Source: Formicarius rufipectus
Taxonomy: Eukaryota > Chordata > Aves > Passeriformes > Formicariidae
Assembly (NCBI GenBank): GCA_013399695.1
Contig: VXAU01000974.1
Coordinates: 277,772-341,771, forward strand
Direction: 5' to 3'
DNA length: 64,000 nt
The notes beneath the pieces were generated by a model that did no database searches, was not told the origin of the DNA, and saw only the letters and a program-made list of their open reading frames with translations. The first letter of the stretch is position 1, and each line of letters opens with the position of its first letter. Below are positions 20,877 through 34,292 of the stretch, piece by piece. Made by a program: the position numbers and the translations under genes.

Positions 20877-23800
20877 ATATTTAATCTGTACAGAAGCAAG
20901 CAGAGTCTGAGACAGAAATCCAGTAGACATAAATGACAATAGGTTTCAATTAAAATGTGCCATAACAGAACCTTGAAGGAAATACTTAACTCTTTGTGCT
21001 GCCTTCTCTAAAGGAAGATACTTTTTTGCTTTAATAAGCAAAGAATTTTTAAATTATTTTTTTTTGAAAGTAGTTGTCAAGATTCCTTTCAAAGTGAACT
21101 TAACAGTAAAAGAGTTTTTACTGTTTTGGATTTGTATCTTTCAAGCTTTTAGCTGTGTGTTTAAGAAGCCCTCTTCAGAATGTGTAATTATATAAACACA
21201 CATACATATATACATACCTACAGAGGGGAGGGCGAAGGAAGAAGGTAGAGAGCATCAGTTACTGATCCCATTCAGATGTGTCAAGAAAATTATATTCTTT
21301 TCATATTTGTGATGTCCATACATTTGTTCAGAGTAATTAACACAGCTGCAGTAAGCAGTTCACTGTTGATTCAGAATGCCATAAGCCAGAGGCTCTCTTT
21401 TCCCATTGGGGAAGAGTCACAGGCTTGCTGCCATTTGTTCACTCACTTAGTTGTGAAAAGGAAGCCCAACCTCCAAACTGCCAGTGCTGACATAGATGTT
21501 TAACACAGTTGTTTTACCTGAGTGAGACCAAGAGCCAAGAAAAGGAAAAAGCTGTGAATCAGGAACAAAATTATGGTATTTAAGTGTTCAATATTTTCTT
21601 CTTGTGTATTTTATTGTCAATTTTTGTAAGCTCTTCCAAACCTGGTGACCTTGAAGGGATTCCCCTCACTTTTTTTTTTTTTTTTAATTTGGAAGGCAAT
21701 ATGTTAAAATAGAAAATTTAAAAATTCATGGACTGCCTTGCCAGGTGTTTTTATATTTTTTTCTCACAATCCTGCTGATTACCTAAATTTAAATGATTGG
21801 CACCGTGCTTTTAATGTGAAAGCATATATGCATACATTAAGTAGAGCAATTAGCATACTTCTGACAACTTGCCCTTTTCTGCTCAGGCCTTGCATATGCA
21901 TGTTTGTGCACCTTGCAGAAACAGAAGGTTTGTCAGAAAGAATCATGATGAAGCCAGGAAATTACAGGCAATGATGAAAATCTGAAAGGAAAAAAAGATG
22001 AATAGGAAGACACAAACACAAAAACCAAAAAAGAATGTTTTGTAGATAAGCACGGATATTGTAAATTGAACCACACTAAACAAACTCCTTGGATTTGTTG
22101 TGATTTCCTCATTATTTTGCTTGGAGAAAATTTACAGAGTAAAATCAGAACCTTTCATATCCATCCTCTCTGAAGCACGGTTCAAATTCTCTTGAATTCT
22201 TATCTTGAGCTGTAACAAGAAAATGAAACAGGACTGTTCAGACATCCTGGTTGCTAACTGCACAGTTAACAAAAAATACTTTTTATAGGATGGGGATGTA
22301 ATTTTCTTCAGCCCCAAACAAGCCTTAGGGATAATATTTCCAGGTTCATTCAATTTCATGAAGCTCACTGGTACTGCAGCTAAAGAGACAATCTTATCAG
22401 TCATCAAATGTCTGTGCACAGACCCAAAATGTTTGCTCTGAAGAGTCGTATGTGGTATCTTCATTGGTTGTGTATAAAGTATGTGCTATCATCTTCATTG
22501 TTTAGCCAATATAGTGGCTGGAATAGACTGCTTTATTTACAATGTGCAGGAATTAAATTTTTGTTCCTCTTGAGACCTAATTTAAAGGTCTGTTTTCCCC
22601 TCAGTTCTCCATTTACTCATGTTTTGAACAAGAAATTGAAGAACCATTCTGTTAATGCGTGAAATTTCTAATCTTGAATTAAAATCTTCTCATCCCTGCT
22701 TTGCTCACATGGTAACCAATGGGACCTTAGAGAGTGGGAATGATTTCAGAACCTCTGTCCTGCTGTTGTTAGAATGGAAAATATCACAGAGTTTATTCAC
22801 TTGTTTCCACCTTGCTAACACAAGGCTCTCTCTCAGCTGATCACTCTCTGAGGAGATTGTTTACTTACCCTTGGATGGCATAGATACAAGATATAAACAA
22901 GCAAAAACACAAATTACAATTTTAATTCCCTTGATTCTTTCACCAGCAGAAGACACTATTTACTTGCTGGAACTTATTTTCATTTGTGGATTTTTGTTTG
23001 AGTGAGATGCCATCTTGACAGGTTTAGTTACCAGAGGACACATTTCTTCTCTTTCTGGCTACAGCACCAACTATACTCTGCAGAGGTGCTCTAAGGATCA
23101 AAGTAATCTCTGTCTTGGTTAAAGGTAAAACTCACTATTGTGCAAAGAGGACCCATGCACCAAAACTGGAATTAAAGGGCACTCCAATATCTAATTGTCT
23201 TTGACAGATAAATTTCACCTTCAGTTCTTATATTCCATTGAGACAACCAGCAGAAATGACATATTGTGCCACTACAAGTTTTTTTCAGATGTAGTTTTAA
23301 ACCCAGTAACAGTTCCAAATTTCTATTGCAGCTACTATATTGATCAATACAAAAATGTATCATGAAAAGGATGATGAAACAATTTGGAAAACTAAATTGA
23401 AATTACATACTAACAAAAGAGTGGTCCCAATCTTCAGAAAAACACTGTGATCTGCAAAGGCTCAAGGTAGTCCATTTCTTCCTTCTCAGGTGAATAAACC
23501 TCAATTTAAAATTAAGAAAATCTAACTTTTAGATCATTAGATTCCTAGCATTCATAGGGAAAATTCTTTTTTCCTGTAGTTATTAGTCCCAAACTTCCTA
23601 AAAAAGCTCCAAAAGAGTCAACCACAATACAATCTACAGTCATCAGCATCATTTATAGCAGCTCTGGTTCAGCATTAAAATTGTTTCTGCAAGAAAAGAT
23701 GTAAAATTCCAATCTACATTGGACCATTTCTCTCTACCTTATTGCTGTAACATTTTTGGAAATACTTTAGTCAGAAAAGCGTTTTCTCAAGAAAGAGGTA

Positions 23801-26800
23801 AACTTTTATGGGCTGTTCTTAAATAGGAAAGGTGTGATGGAGAACATAGCAACAGATTATATTATGATTGAATCATCTAATGAATTTGAAGTGTAAGTCT
23901 AATAGTTAATGTCTGCATTGTTCTTTTGAGACAAGATGCATTTATTAAAATCATGTTACTCACTAGTAAAATCCAGAACAGGTAACTTCAGCTGTATAAC
24001 AGTACATAGAAACAGATCCCAGTATCTTAAAGTAATGAAGAGAAATGGATAATTTAAAATTGAAATTTTAGGAGTAATTTACAAAACTTGGATGTAATTA
24101 CGTGAGCTGGAATCTGGCTGAAAACAACAATTCTCATGAAATGTCATGAAATATTTAGTAAAAAGTTACTATCCCAAGACAAATTATCTCAGGACATGTG
24201 TCTAGTCTCATATTTCTTTAAAAATGATAAAAATATAAATACAGAAATGAGATTTTGATGAAAGCTATAAAATACATTTAACACATTTGTGTACACTATT
24301 TGGAGCTCATTCCTGCTGTTGCTGAATTTGTGCAAGGAAATGAACTGGGATAGCTCCAGTGGAATAAATTAGTTAGCAGTACTTGCATTGGAATGTCTCC
24401 TTTCATTGGCAGGGTATTTTAGAATGCAAACTATTTTATTCTGGAATAATTGTAACATTTACAACATTCACCAAGTGATTAAAAAAAATAGATTGTCCAC
24501 AGATAAAATTGAAACAAATTATTATAATTAGATATTGTAGCACAAAGTATTGCATAAGACCTATTCTGGCCGGTGCTGTTATTGGAAAGATGTCCTAAAA
24601 TTATGTTGTAGAACAGGCAAAGGGATTCTGCATCTCTACAGTGTAGCAGTATAAATTTTATTGACCCTCAGGATTTAAGTAAATGGTCACATCAGCTTCA
24701 GTTCTCAGAGGTTGTGTACCAAAAACTCTGTTTTAGTATTTTATCTGATCTAATGCAAAATGTGCAACTCTTTTAAGACAACTTGTCTTACACTATTACA
24801 GCTACAGCAAATTGCTACTAAAGGGTTAAATATAGAAGGGTCTAACTCACCATGGTAATTGTCACATGCTGGACTGTCCTTCAAAGTATGTTTTAATGCA
24901 GATTAATGAGTCATTGTAAGAACAATAATTCCTAGTCTACAAATCTTTTCCTCAAAATGTTAGTAATAACAGAAGCAAATAAAAAGAAGTGAGGTTGATA
25001 AATATCTTAAATCTATTATTTAGGTACAAACCCATTTTGCCATGTCTCAACAAAAGATCTAACTTTCTAAAAGTGTAACTCCAAGGTAAATAATTGCAAT
25101 CAATTTTAATTGATTTTTTTTCCCTATGGAATCTCTTGCCCGATGCGTATGAGCTGTTTTAGATACACAGATACCTTAAAAACTCTACTGTGAAATTATG
25201 CCTATCCAATGAAAAAAGCCACCCCTTGTGTGCAGCTCAGACTGTCCTACACACAAGAGTAGAAGGTGGGAGAAGCTTGTGAGCATTGGGTGGGCACTGA
25301 CTGCAAGATGATAGATGTACATGATGTACCTGTCAGCATTCAAAGTCACTTGGCTACATATACCCTACTTAAATCTTCATGCTGCTGTTAAGACAGAAAT
25401 TCTCTGCCATCCTACTTTTAGTGCAGAAACCCTGATGCAGAAACACTTCAGATGTGTGCTGTTCCAGGGTTCCGTTGCTTTACTCAGGCTTTATAGAAAA
25501 CCACCATTAGCTTTTTCACTTTTGGAAAGGAGGCTCTGGGACGTTTAATAGCCAAAAGAACCAGTTTTATGTCTCATGAAGGTGATAGCTCCAGCAGTAC
25601 ACTGACTCTTGTTATAGTGCTCCAAATTGACTCAAACCCGCTTGTTTTCCTCTGGTTCTGAGGAAATATGCTTCTCATATGCTGAAGAAGTTTAACATAG
25701 TCATTATAGTGTGATTTTGAGTTAGACCAAAACAGAAAAGCAGACTGATTACTTTCCTTTTAGTTGTCAGATCTCTTGGTACATGAAGACCTGAAAGCTC
25801 TAGACAGATTCAGGAAGAGAATGGTGCAAGGTACACAGAGAAAATTCTCAGCCAAGGGAGAAATGAGTGGTTAATATTTAGCTGAGATTTTATAAGGTAA
25901 ACCTTAACATAATACTAGTTTGAGTGTAAAATAGTCTGTTAATGGAATTGGTTGAGTTTCTATCATCTCACTTATAAGTGAGCATCACAAAGCTTCAAAG
26001 AATACACTATCAAGAAAAGGCCATTGGAAAGGAGGAATGAATTTGTTGAGGCAAGAAAATAACGTCAATGGAAAGTGCTTAACTTCTGAAAAAATCTATC
26101 AATTATTTGAGAGATTCACAGTATAAATATCTCTATTTGAATAGTTATTGAGGGGTTTTTAGTAGTCAGTAGAATGAAGTAAATGCTTCTAGAATATTAT
26201 TCATCAAGCACTAAAGTTTTTGTTCGGAAGTAAATATCTAAAATATATTGCATGTTTTGTGAAAGTGTCCAATAAGTGACTCTCTCTCTCTCGAGTATTG
26301 CAATAAGTTGATGGTCCAAGGTTTAGGTATCAGGAGAACATCACTACTAAAGCTCAGAAAGTTAAATTCACTGTAAATAATGAAGTTAAATAAGATTAAT
26401 CTCACATGTTGTGCTTACTAACTTTGTAAGGTATAAAAAATGGGAAACTTTCCCCCTCTCTGTCATCTACAAAGTAGAGAGACCCAGCCAGAATTCAGAT
26501 ATTTTAGAAAGTTTTCCTATCAGAATGAGAATAGATATGACCCATCTCCTTGGCTGGGGAACTTAACAGAGCTCTTAACTGCTGCATATTGCAGAGGGAA
26601 TAGAACTACAGATTTGTTCATTGTATGAACACATGCAGGTTTAATTTTTCCTCACATTATTTCAAAAGAGAAAATATTTTTTAAAATAAAACTCATGTAT
26701 GCTGTGTGTATAAAGTAAATCAAATAGATACTTTGTGTTTTTATAGCTATTTTGCATCTTCTGTATAACTATTTACCCATAATAAAGTCACTATGTTTGC

Positions 26801-29117
26801 CTCAAGACTTCTGTTAGGTAGTTTTTGATTTTATTTTCATTGGCACAAAACATTTTTAAACTGAAATTGTTTATTTTATCAATTAATAATAATCACCTAC
26901 AATTAGTGAAGTGAATAGTGTTTTGACTGTGACATCTACATTTGTCTGATACAGCTGTCTATTTTCATACACGTCTTCATAGAATCTAGTTACTGTGAAA
27001 AGCAAGAAAATATAATCAGAACTACTTTCATTGATAGAAAGAGATGGGTGTGTGTGTATATATATATATTTATAACAAAAAGACCAAGTACACTTATCTA
27101 TCAGATGAAGATCATTTCATATCTTAAAGGGTGACTGTTTTTAAGCACAAGGTCTCCTACTGGTCTTACATGTTGGTAGGAAAGGGGAGTGGATGTGTTT
27201 TGCTTTGTGATTTTTTTAAGTTGAAAGTTTTATGTAACTATTCTGCAAAATTTTTTTGCTTACCCTGCACATTCTTTATGCTAAAGCCATTTAAAAAAAA
27301 TTATTTTGAAAGCAAATGATGAAGAGTTGTAAAAACTCTAGTGGCTAATTTCCCTTTGAAAGACCGTCTCTAAAGGAAAAAGGAAAATGGTGTGTGTAAA
27401 TTGTAGATCGACACTTAACTCCACATTGCTAGAAGACCATTTCAAACTCTGTCCCTCGAGGAAACCATTAGCAATAACTTGGCTGCGGCAAAGTGCCTGG
27501 AGTTGTGGAGTAAGACATATACCACCTCAGTCATTTTGGGTGAATTCTGAATCAGTGCCCCTCGGTGCAGGGCTGTCGTAAGTCATTGTTTCAGTATCTC
27601 TGCTGTACCAATGGGGTTGTGGTTTCTGTCCTGCCCATGATAACAAGGCATGTCCTCCCCACATTGTGATATATTACTACTAGAAGAAATGGTTTTGAAC
27701 TTTTAGCCAGATGCATGAGCACTTCTCCTGGATGAATTTGAACAACCCCAAAGGAGAAGGGAGGGAGTAGTTGGTAGTTTTCAGAGACTATTTGTGCATG
27801 GCAAAATCAGGGAAAGAAATGGACATCAAAGCCCTGATCTAGGAAATTGATGAATGATTCCTATAAGGCATAGAATACCTCTAATTTACAGGACTGTCTG
27901 CATGAATAGTTATATGCCCATTACAACACTCGCTTGGAGCTGATATTAATCAACATTCAAATTATTTTTCTAGGTTCTGCAATAATTGCAATATTTCTCA
28001 TTTGCAAATAGGAAACTGAGGACCTGTTAGGATCTGGACTGGGTGTATACATGTGGGGTCTAAACCCCATACCTCCATGCACCTCTGATTGTGTAATAAA
28101 AGCCTTTCCCAAATCAAGTTGCTCGCGGGTTGTACACAATATAGCACTGTCCTGTAAGGCTGAGGAACAGAGGGATCTGTGGGGCCAAGAACAGCCTTGT
28201 TTCTATGGGCCTAATCTGCTTCTTTTCTGCTACTTCAATATACAGCCATTGCACATATAAGTGAAATATGATTGAAAAAGGGTGCCTTTGGCCTACATAT
28301 GTTCAGCATTTGCCAATACTTACAAGTGCAGGGACAACCAGCTGGAAGAAAAGCCACAGAAAAGCAACAAAATAACAAGAAAAAGATAATTTCAGCAGGC
28401 TGGAGGTTTTCATTTTTTTTTTTTTTTGAAGGGAGGGTGTTTGTCTTTTTTTTTCTCTTGTCACACTTGGATTGTGTCCATATGAAGTTATCAGGATTGT
28501 TACCTGTGTGGAAGTGTAAAAATTCTTTTATTATAAGGCTGTTTTATATGAAGCTTATATGAAGATATATTTTCCCTTAATTATGAGAAATTCTACCTCT
28601 GCAAACATGGGCATATGATTAGCAGATGTGAAAGATATAAAAAAAATAAAAACCCAAATACAGTAAGTCTCCCAGTCTTGGTTTACCATCAGTATTGCTT
28701 AACACTGGCTCTGTGCAAATCAGATTTCATTTATTTTTCTCTTGCATTTGCATATTTCTTATTTTTAGATTAACTTATATGTTCTTCAGAGTTTTATATT
28801 TTATTGCATCTAAGCTGTTTAAAGCTGAAGTTGCATATGGTGGGAAAAAACACATCACTGCCTTCCACTGTTGTATGTTGGCACTGTCTTGATGCTGGGG
28901 AATTATGGTTACACTCTGCCAGAGGTGGCTGTTCACAGCACAAACTCTTTACAGAGAAGCTCTGTGTCCATATCCAGCATAGAGTTAAGGCTTGAAGTCT
29001 CTGCTATTATTAGGTTCACAACTCCCTGCTACCTAAATGAATACTATAGGATTGCAGGAGATTGCCAAAGTAGCCACTGCACTTTATTAAATAATTAAAA
29101 AAAAAAATAAAAAAAAA
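20877..29117. other. Unique AT-rich sequence, no gene seen
   Basis: No gene, RNA gene or transposon recognised in about 8 kb. It holds T-runs at 21670-21685 and 28413-28427, a short CT tract at 26279-26292, and a GT/TA microsatellite at 27048-27069. The stretch around 24840-24960 is repeat-free and has homeodomain-like ATTA motifs. Around 27390-27590 and 28030-28200 GC content rises slightly, with an AATAAA near 28098, but no exon structure is clear. Confidence 0.5.
27048..27069. repeat. (GT)n(AT)n microsatellite
   Basis: About five GT units pass into about six AT units. Confidence 0.8.
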
Positions 29118-30003
29118 TTTGGGCCAGTCTTATTTAAGATCTTTATCAAAGATCTGGGCAAGAGGGTCAAGTGCTCCCTCAATATGTTCACAGACTGCAC
29201 CAAGTAAGGTGGGAGTGTTGATCTGCTGGAGAGTAGGAAGACTCTGCAGAGGAATGGGCACAGGCTGGATCTATGGGCCAAGGCCCATTGTATGAGGTTC
29301 AGTAAAGCAAAGTGCTGGGTCCTGCATCCAGGTCACAAGAAACCCCATGCAATGACAGGCTGGAAACTACTCAGCAGAAAGGGACTTGGGAGTGCTGGTT
29401 GACAGCCAGATGAACCTGAGCCAGCTGTGTGCCCAGGTGCCTAAGAAAGGCAAGGGCAATAATGTGGCCAGCAAGACTAGGGAAGTGATTGGCCCTCTGT
29501 ACTCAGCACTGGTGAGGCTGCAGCTCAAGTACTGTGTTCAGTTTTGGGTACTTCACTTCAAAAAAGACATTTTGATGCTGGAGGGTATCCAAAGAAAGGT
29601 GTCAAAGCTGGTGAAGGATCTGGAGCATGAGTCCAAGGAAGCAACTGGGGTTGTTTAGTCTGGAGAAAAGAAGTCTTGGAGGGGATCTCGTTGGCCTCTA
29701 CAACTGACTAAAAGGAGGTTATAGTGAGATGGGCATAGGCCTCTTCTGCCATGTCTCAAGTGACAGGATGAGAGGAAACAGCCTAAATTGCATCAGGGGA
29801 GGTTGAGATTAGATATTAGGAAACAGATTCACTGAAGGAATGGTCAGGAATTTGAATAAATTGCCCAGGGAGGTGGAGGAGTCACTGACTCTGCAAGTGT
29901 CCAAAGAGACTCTTGGGGATATGGTTTAGGTGATGCTAAATTGATGATTAGACCAGATGATCTGGAAGGCTGATTCCAAGCTTTATGATTCTGCGATTCT
30001 GTA
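29118..30003 (+). mobile_element. CR1 LINE, 5'-truncated, with 3' end
   Basis: This follows the CR1 sequence from just before reverse-transcriptase motif C to the 3' end. An interrupted frame includes VSKLVKDLEHESKEATGVV. The DNA then runs through the typical GGAGGTTGAGATTAGATATTAGG segment to TTATGATTCTGCGATTCTGTA, the degenerate ATTCTATG octamer end. In the frame where functional CR1 has an FADD motif this copy reads FTDCTK, so it is dead. It is 5' truncated, as is usual for CR1 in birds, and has many stops and small indels, so it is old. An A-rich stretch lies just upstream (29093-29117). Confidence 0.92.
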
Positions 30004-32399
30004 ATAGATGAATCACATTACTTGGTGTAAACTGGAATGCAATTCTATCAAATGTTTGTATACAACCACTGTAGCATTTTGATCCAACATTTTTGAAGCC
30101 AACAAGAATTTCTTGACTGATTTGTCCTTGAATGAAGATTTTCCTCTTCTTATGGATGTTTGCTGTCAAAAGGAAAAACTCATGAGCCATACAGAAATAT
30201 ATCTTTGCAAGGTTAAGCTTTCCTGGAAAATGATAATTCTTTGCTGTAATATAGGAAATATTTTGCCTTTGAGATTATACTGTTAGTCTGTAGAACATTA
30301 CCTTTACAAAAGGAGCTAAGGCCTCTGTACCTGGATTTCCCACTGAAATCTCAGGAAAGGATGGCTCTTTGTGTGGCTGTATTGCCAGTAAAGAAGAGCA
30401 CTGTTTTACATATCTCCAGGTATATGGAGCAGGAGGAGGTGAGCTAAGAAGAAATGATAGGGTTTGCTGCTGGATTGGGTTGTCATTAGGACAATTAGCT
30501 GTAACATTATCAGGGCCCTAGCCCCATAAATGCAACCATGAAGAAAAACCCCGCTGAATTCATTTTACTACCAAAAAGACTTTAGCCAGGTATAAAATTC
30601 AAATTATAGGAAGGTGAGGGTGTTTGCATTTTACATTAACAGAGTCCCCACATCCTAAAACCAGTGATGATTTCAAATAATCCATTTCAATCCTTTTTTT
30701 TTTTTTTAACTGTTCAAGAAAAAAAGAGCAAATTGAAAAGAAAAATTCCCATAACTGTGTACTCATCTTTATGAAATTACGATGAGTTCCTGTACAGACA
30801 AGCAAGCAATTTCTAGTATACACCAGGAGGTCATCACACAGCCTTTCTGGTACCACCAGATGACAGACATGATAATGTCTGATGGCAGACATCCTAATAA
30901 TTATCTTTTTCTGTGTCTTTGCAAAATCATCTTTGTAGTTTCATAGAATCTTTTCCTTGTTCGTCTCCTTTTTCCTTCATTAACATTTCAATCAACTGTA
31001 TATTTCATTGGAACCAAATTGAAAATGTGAGGAATTAAGATTTTTAATGTCTTTTTAATAGGAAAAAGAAAAGTATCCTGAATAACTGTGAACTGTCTAT
31101 TGCCTTTTGTTGTTGTTGCTATAACTGAAATTGCACAGTATGGTGCAGAGATGTATGATTTTCTTTTTATTTTTTTATCAAGTCTAATGTAATCAGTCTT
31201 TACAGGAAGATCAACACTAAACAGCATTAAGAATTCAAAGAAGAAACATGAAAACTCATCTGTGAAAAGAGTAGGAGATTATAATGACAGTGGTCAGGAG
31301 TCTGAGAATTTAGAGGTGGCACACAGGTGTATTTAAAGAGAGACATCACAGTCTATTTTTCATGCCTACGCCATCCAGCGCACATAAATCCTTGTTGCCA
31401 CAGGAATCTGCCTTTAAACTCCGGTACTTGAGCCACCCTATTTGCTGACCATGGTTACATGACCTGATGTCTGCCCACAGGCCAAGCCAGAGACTGCTGG
31501 TACACAATGTTTAGAGAGTTACAGTCCCAAGTCCTTAATGACAAGAGCCAAAGTGCTGTAACTTGCGATTTTGGCCGGTTTCATATTTAGTGCGTCTCCT
31601 ATGGAATCTTTTTTCTACTCAGAATGAGATATGTTAAAGTAAGGGAGGTGAAGAATAGTGCAGGCATAATAAGAGTAAGTATAAATAAATAAAATAAACA
31701 TGGTGTCACAATATAAGGTATTTCAACTCTTTTTTTTTTTTTTTTTGTGAAAACTCAAGCTGTTATAGTAATTTATTCAAATTGCCTCAACAAGGGTCTT
31801 GGCAAGGTAGGTCAAGGTGGATTTTCTGGTAGGAGAACTCTTCTGAAAATCTTAGTGGAACAAATTCCTCAGAAAATGAATTATAGTGTTTTTATATTCA
31901 CATTAGAAGACTGAAACACAATGGATAAGGGACTAAGGCATATTTATTAGAGATCAGTGACCCATCTATTAGTTTCACACACTCCTAAATTGAATAGTGT
32001 ATTTCTCAAATGAAAATTTTGGATTATTTAAAATAAGAAATTTAAATCTTTTAGTAAAAGAAAATGCAGAATTTTGATTTAGTCAGCGAATGTGGTTATG
32101 ATAGCTGCATATACATGAAACATACAACATATCATATGAACACAATGAAGGAAGCTGTGGAAAATCTTTGAGTTAATTGCATGATTGTAGGACTGTAGTT
32201 TAAAATAGTAATAGGAACAGCAATTTTCCTCATCTTTGGTAAAAGATGTCTGACTGAAGGGGTAAAGAATGTGGATTATATACAGTGGTATAATAGTGGT
32301 AAAATAAATGTGTGTGTCTTTCCCTGTTTGGCTGTTCCAGAACAACGATACAAAGAATACGATGAGTGGTAAATAAAATGAAGTATGTGGTCCTTAAGG
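30004..32399. other. Unique sequence, no gene seen
   Basis: AT-rich with T-runs at 30694-30707 and 31730-31746. No gene or transposon recognised. Confidence 0.5.
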
Positions 32400-32485
32400 A
32401 GCATGTGGAATTCATTGCCACGGGAGGCTGTAAAGTGGTTGTAAGGTGGTTGTATTTAAAAGAGGATTATTTTACAAGCAATAAC
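32400..32485 (+). mobile_element. Possible ancient CR1/L3-type LINE scrap
   Basis: The segment GGAATTCATTGCCACGGGAG followed by TTTAAAAGAGGATTA resembles the 3' region of old reptile CR1/L3-type LINEs, where the GGAATTCATTGCCAC and AAAGAGGATTAGA words occur in this order and spacing. Only about 85 bp can be followed. The match is from memory of the family and is weak. Confidence 0.35.
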
Positions 32486-32873
32486 AGTGAGCTAAATTGT
32501 ATGGAGCAATGGAGCAACATTCTTCACAAGACCCCTGAGGCTGGCTCAGCATTTTCAGGTCTGGCAGCAGAGCATTTCATGCCAGTGGAGAGGAGCCAAA
32601 GTGGATGGAGAGGTGACACAACAAAAAGCAAACCAAAAGGCAACTGGAAGCCAAGAAGAGTGGAGACATAGGAAGTGAGCATAATAAAACTAGAACTTGT
32701 CCAAATTCAGCTAGACTTCTGTTTGTATGCAACTCTTCTCCCATGTTTTCTTGTTAACTGACGCAGAGCTACAAAGGCACTTGGCCAATGGGAAACTGTG
32801 CCCAGAAGCCAAAGTGGAAAGTGGAAACCAGTTTGGCTGTATCTCAACATGGTAACTCAGCTTTGGGCTGGGA

Positions 32874-32914
32874 TTTTTTTTTTTTTTTTNTTTTTTTTTT
32901 TTTTTTTTTTTTTT
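32874..32914. repeat. Poly-T run with an undetermined base
   Basis: About 40 T residues with N at 32890. The true length is uncertain, as assemblers handle such runs poorly. The Lys- or Phe-rich open frames across it are artefacts. Confidence 0.95.
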
Positions 32915-32954
32915 GTGATTTGCTGCTTTGAACTGCCACTTTACAGTGCTGGTG

Positions 32955-33127
32955 ATAGCGCACTGGAACATGCTGTCCAGAGAGAGTTATAGAATCTCCC
33001 TCACTGGAGACCGTCTGGACCTAAAATCATGTGCAATATACTCTAGGATGACCAAGCTTGACTAGGGAGGTCATACCAGATACCCACTATGCTCCCTTCC
33101 AACCTTACCCATTCTGTGATTCTGTGA
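32955..33127 (+). mobile_element. CR1 LINE 3' end, about 170 bp
   Basis: The words CACTGGAACATGCTGTCCAG, then a CTGGAGAC segment, then CTCCCTTCCAACCTTACCC and ATTCTGTGATTCTGTGA follow the last 170 bp of a CR1 copy on the plus strand. The poly-T run at 32874-32914 lies about 40 bp upstream of its 5' truncation. Confidence 0.88.
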
Positions 33128-34215
33128 CTTTTTGCTCATAATGAGGTGACAGTGGCCACTTGGGAAAAGGAGTGTGGGAGGGCAGCTTGGAGATGACGTG
33201 TGCGGACAGTGACAGAGAGGTGCATCAAGGGCAGAAAAGCCCACTGCTAAAAGCCTTTCAGAAATTCGACTTCCCCTCCTCTGGGAATGTTTGCACTTTT
33301 CTCAGCAGGTTGCTGCTCTTTTTATCCTCCATCCCCTCATTCTCTTAGGGCTTAAGGGGCCATAAATCTGTTCTGGCCCTTCTCCCGTGTCTCAGCCCCA
33401 TAAGCTTCTTAATAACTTGCTTGGTCACCCTTATCCTTCCCAACTGGTTTCACATACTAAGTGAGTGTATGTGAGTATAAGTGAGAAGCAAAATTAGTCT
33501 GAAGAAGGAACTGAACAAAATCTTAAATGGAAAACAAACAACTATGAAGTCAATAAGCAGGACCACAGTCAGAGAAGAGATATGAAGTCTGGGATGCTGT
33601 GGGTGAGGAAGATGCTTACTAAATTATAAGCAGTCTTTCCATCATGTTTTATTGCCAAAACAACTGCGGTAATTGCAACTGTAAGCAGGAACCCTTCCTC
33701 AATTAAACTAAGAACTGCTGGCTATAGAGTTGCAGCATTTTGCATGTGTCTTGTTTTCACATATGGTTAAGGTTAATAACTCAACATGCCAGCCAGGAAT
33801 CTGCTAATTTGCTTCCATTATGAAAAATGGTGTTGTGAGCCCTTACTTTGCTGGAGGTACAGACTTAGGGAAATAAAACTTCATATAGCTTCCTTGTATT
33901 GTCCATTATCTAAATCAACCCTTCCATTTGTAACAATTGCTTGTATCAAGATTTCCCCACATATCTTACTATTAGAAACATGACAGCAAGTTGTTATATG
34001 TTACCAGCAACAAATCTGCATTTGGTAAATATTCATCTTAAGCTTAATTTCTCTTTGATCAGGAGTAAGTTTTACATCCTCACATTGCTTATAAGGAACT
34101 TGGCAGATAACAGGTTAAAAATTCATATGGAGAAAGTTGCATATGCCCTATTCCCACTTACAAAAAAAATGGAGCTATTTCAGTGTTTTTGCATATGGAG
34201 TTTTTGTAGCTCACT
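33128..34215. other. Unique sequence, no gene seen
   Basis: AT-rich, with no recognisable element. Confidence 0.5.
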
Positions 34216-34292
34216 GAAAAACAACAAACAAACAAACAAAAAACCCCAAACAAACAACCCCCCCAAACAAACCAAACCATCAAACAAAAAAC
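34216..34292. repeat. AC-rich low-complexity block (CAAA/CCCCAAA)
   Basis: About 77 bases of A and C on plus, with CAAA units and two C runs. Similar in composition to 3207-3331. Confidence 0.9.
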
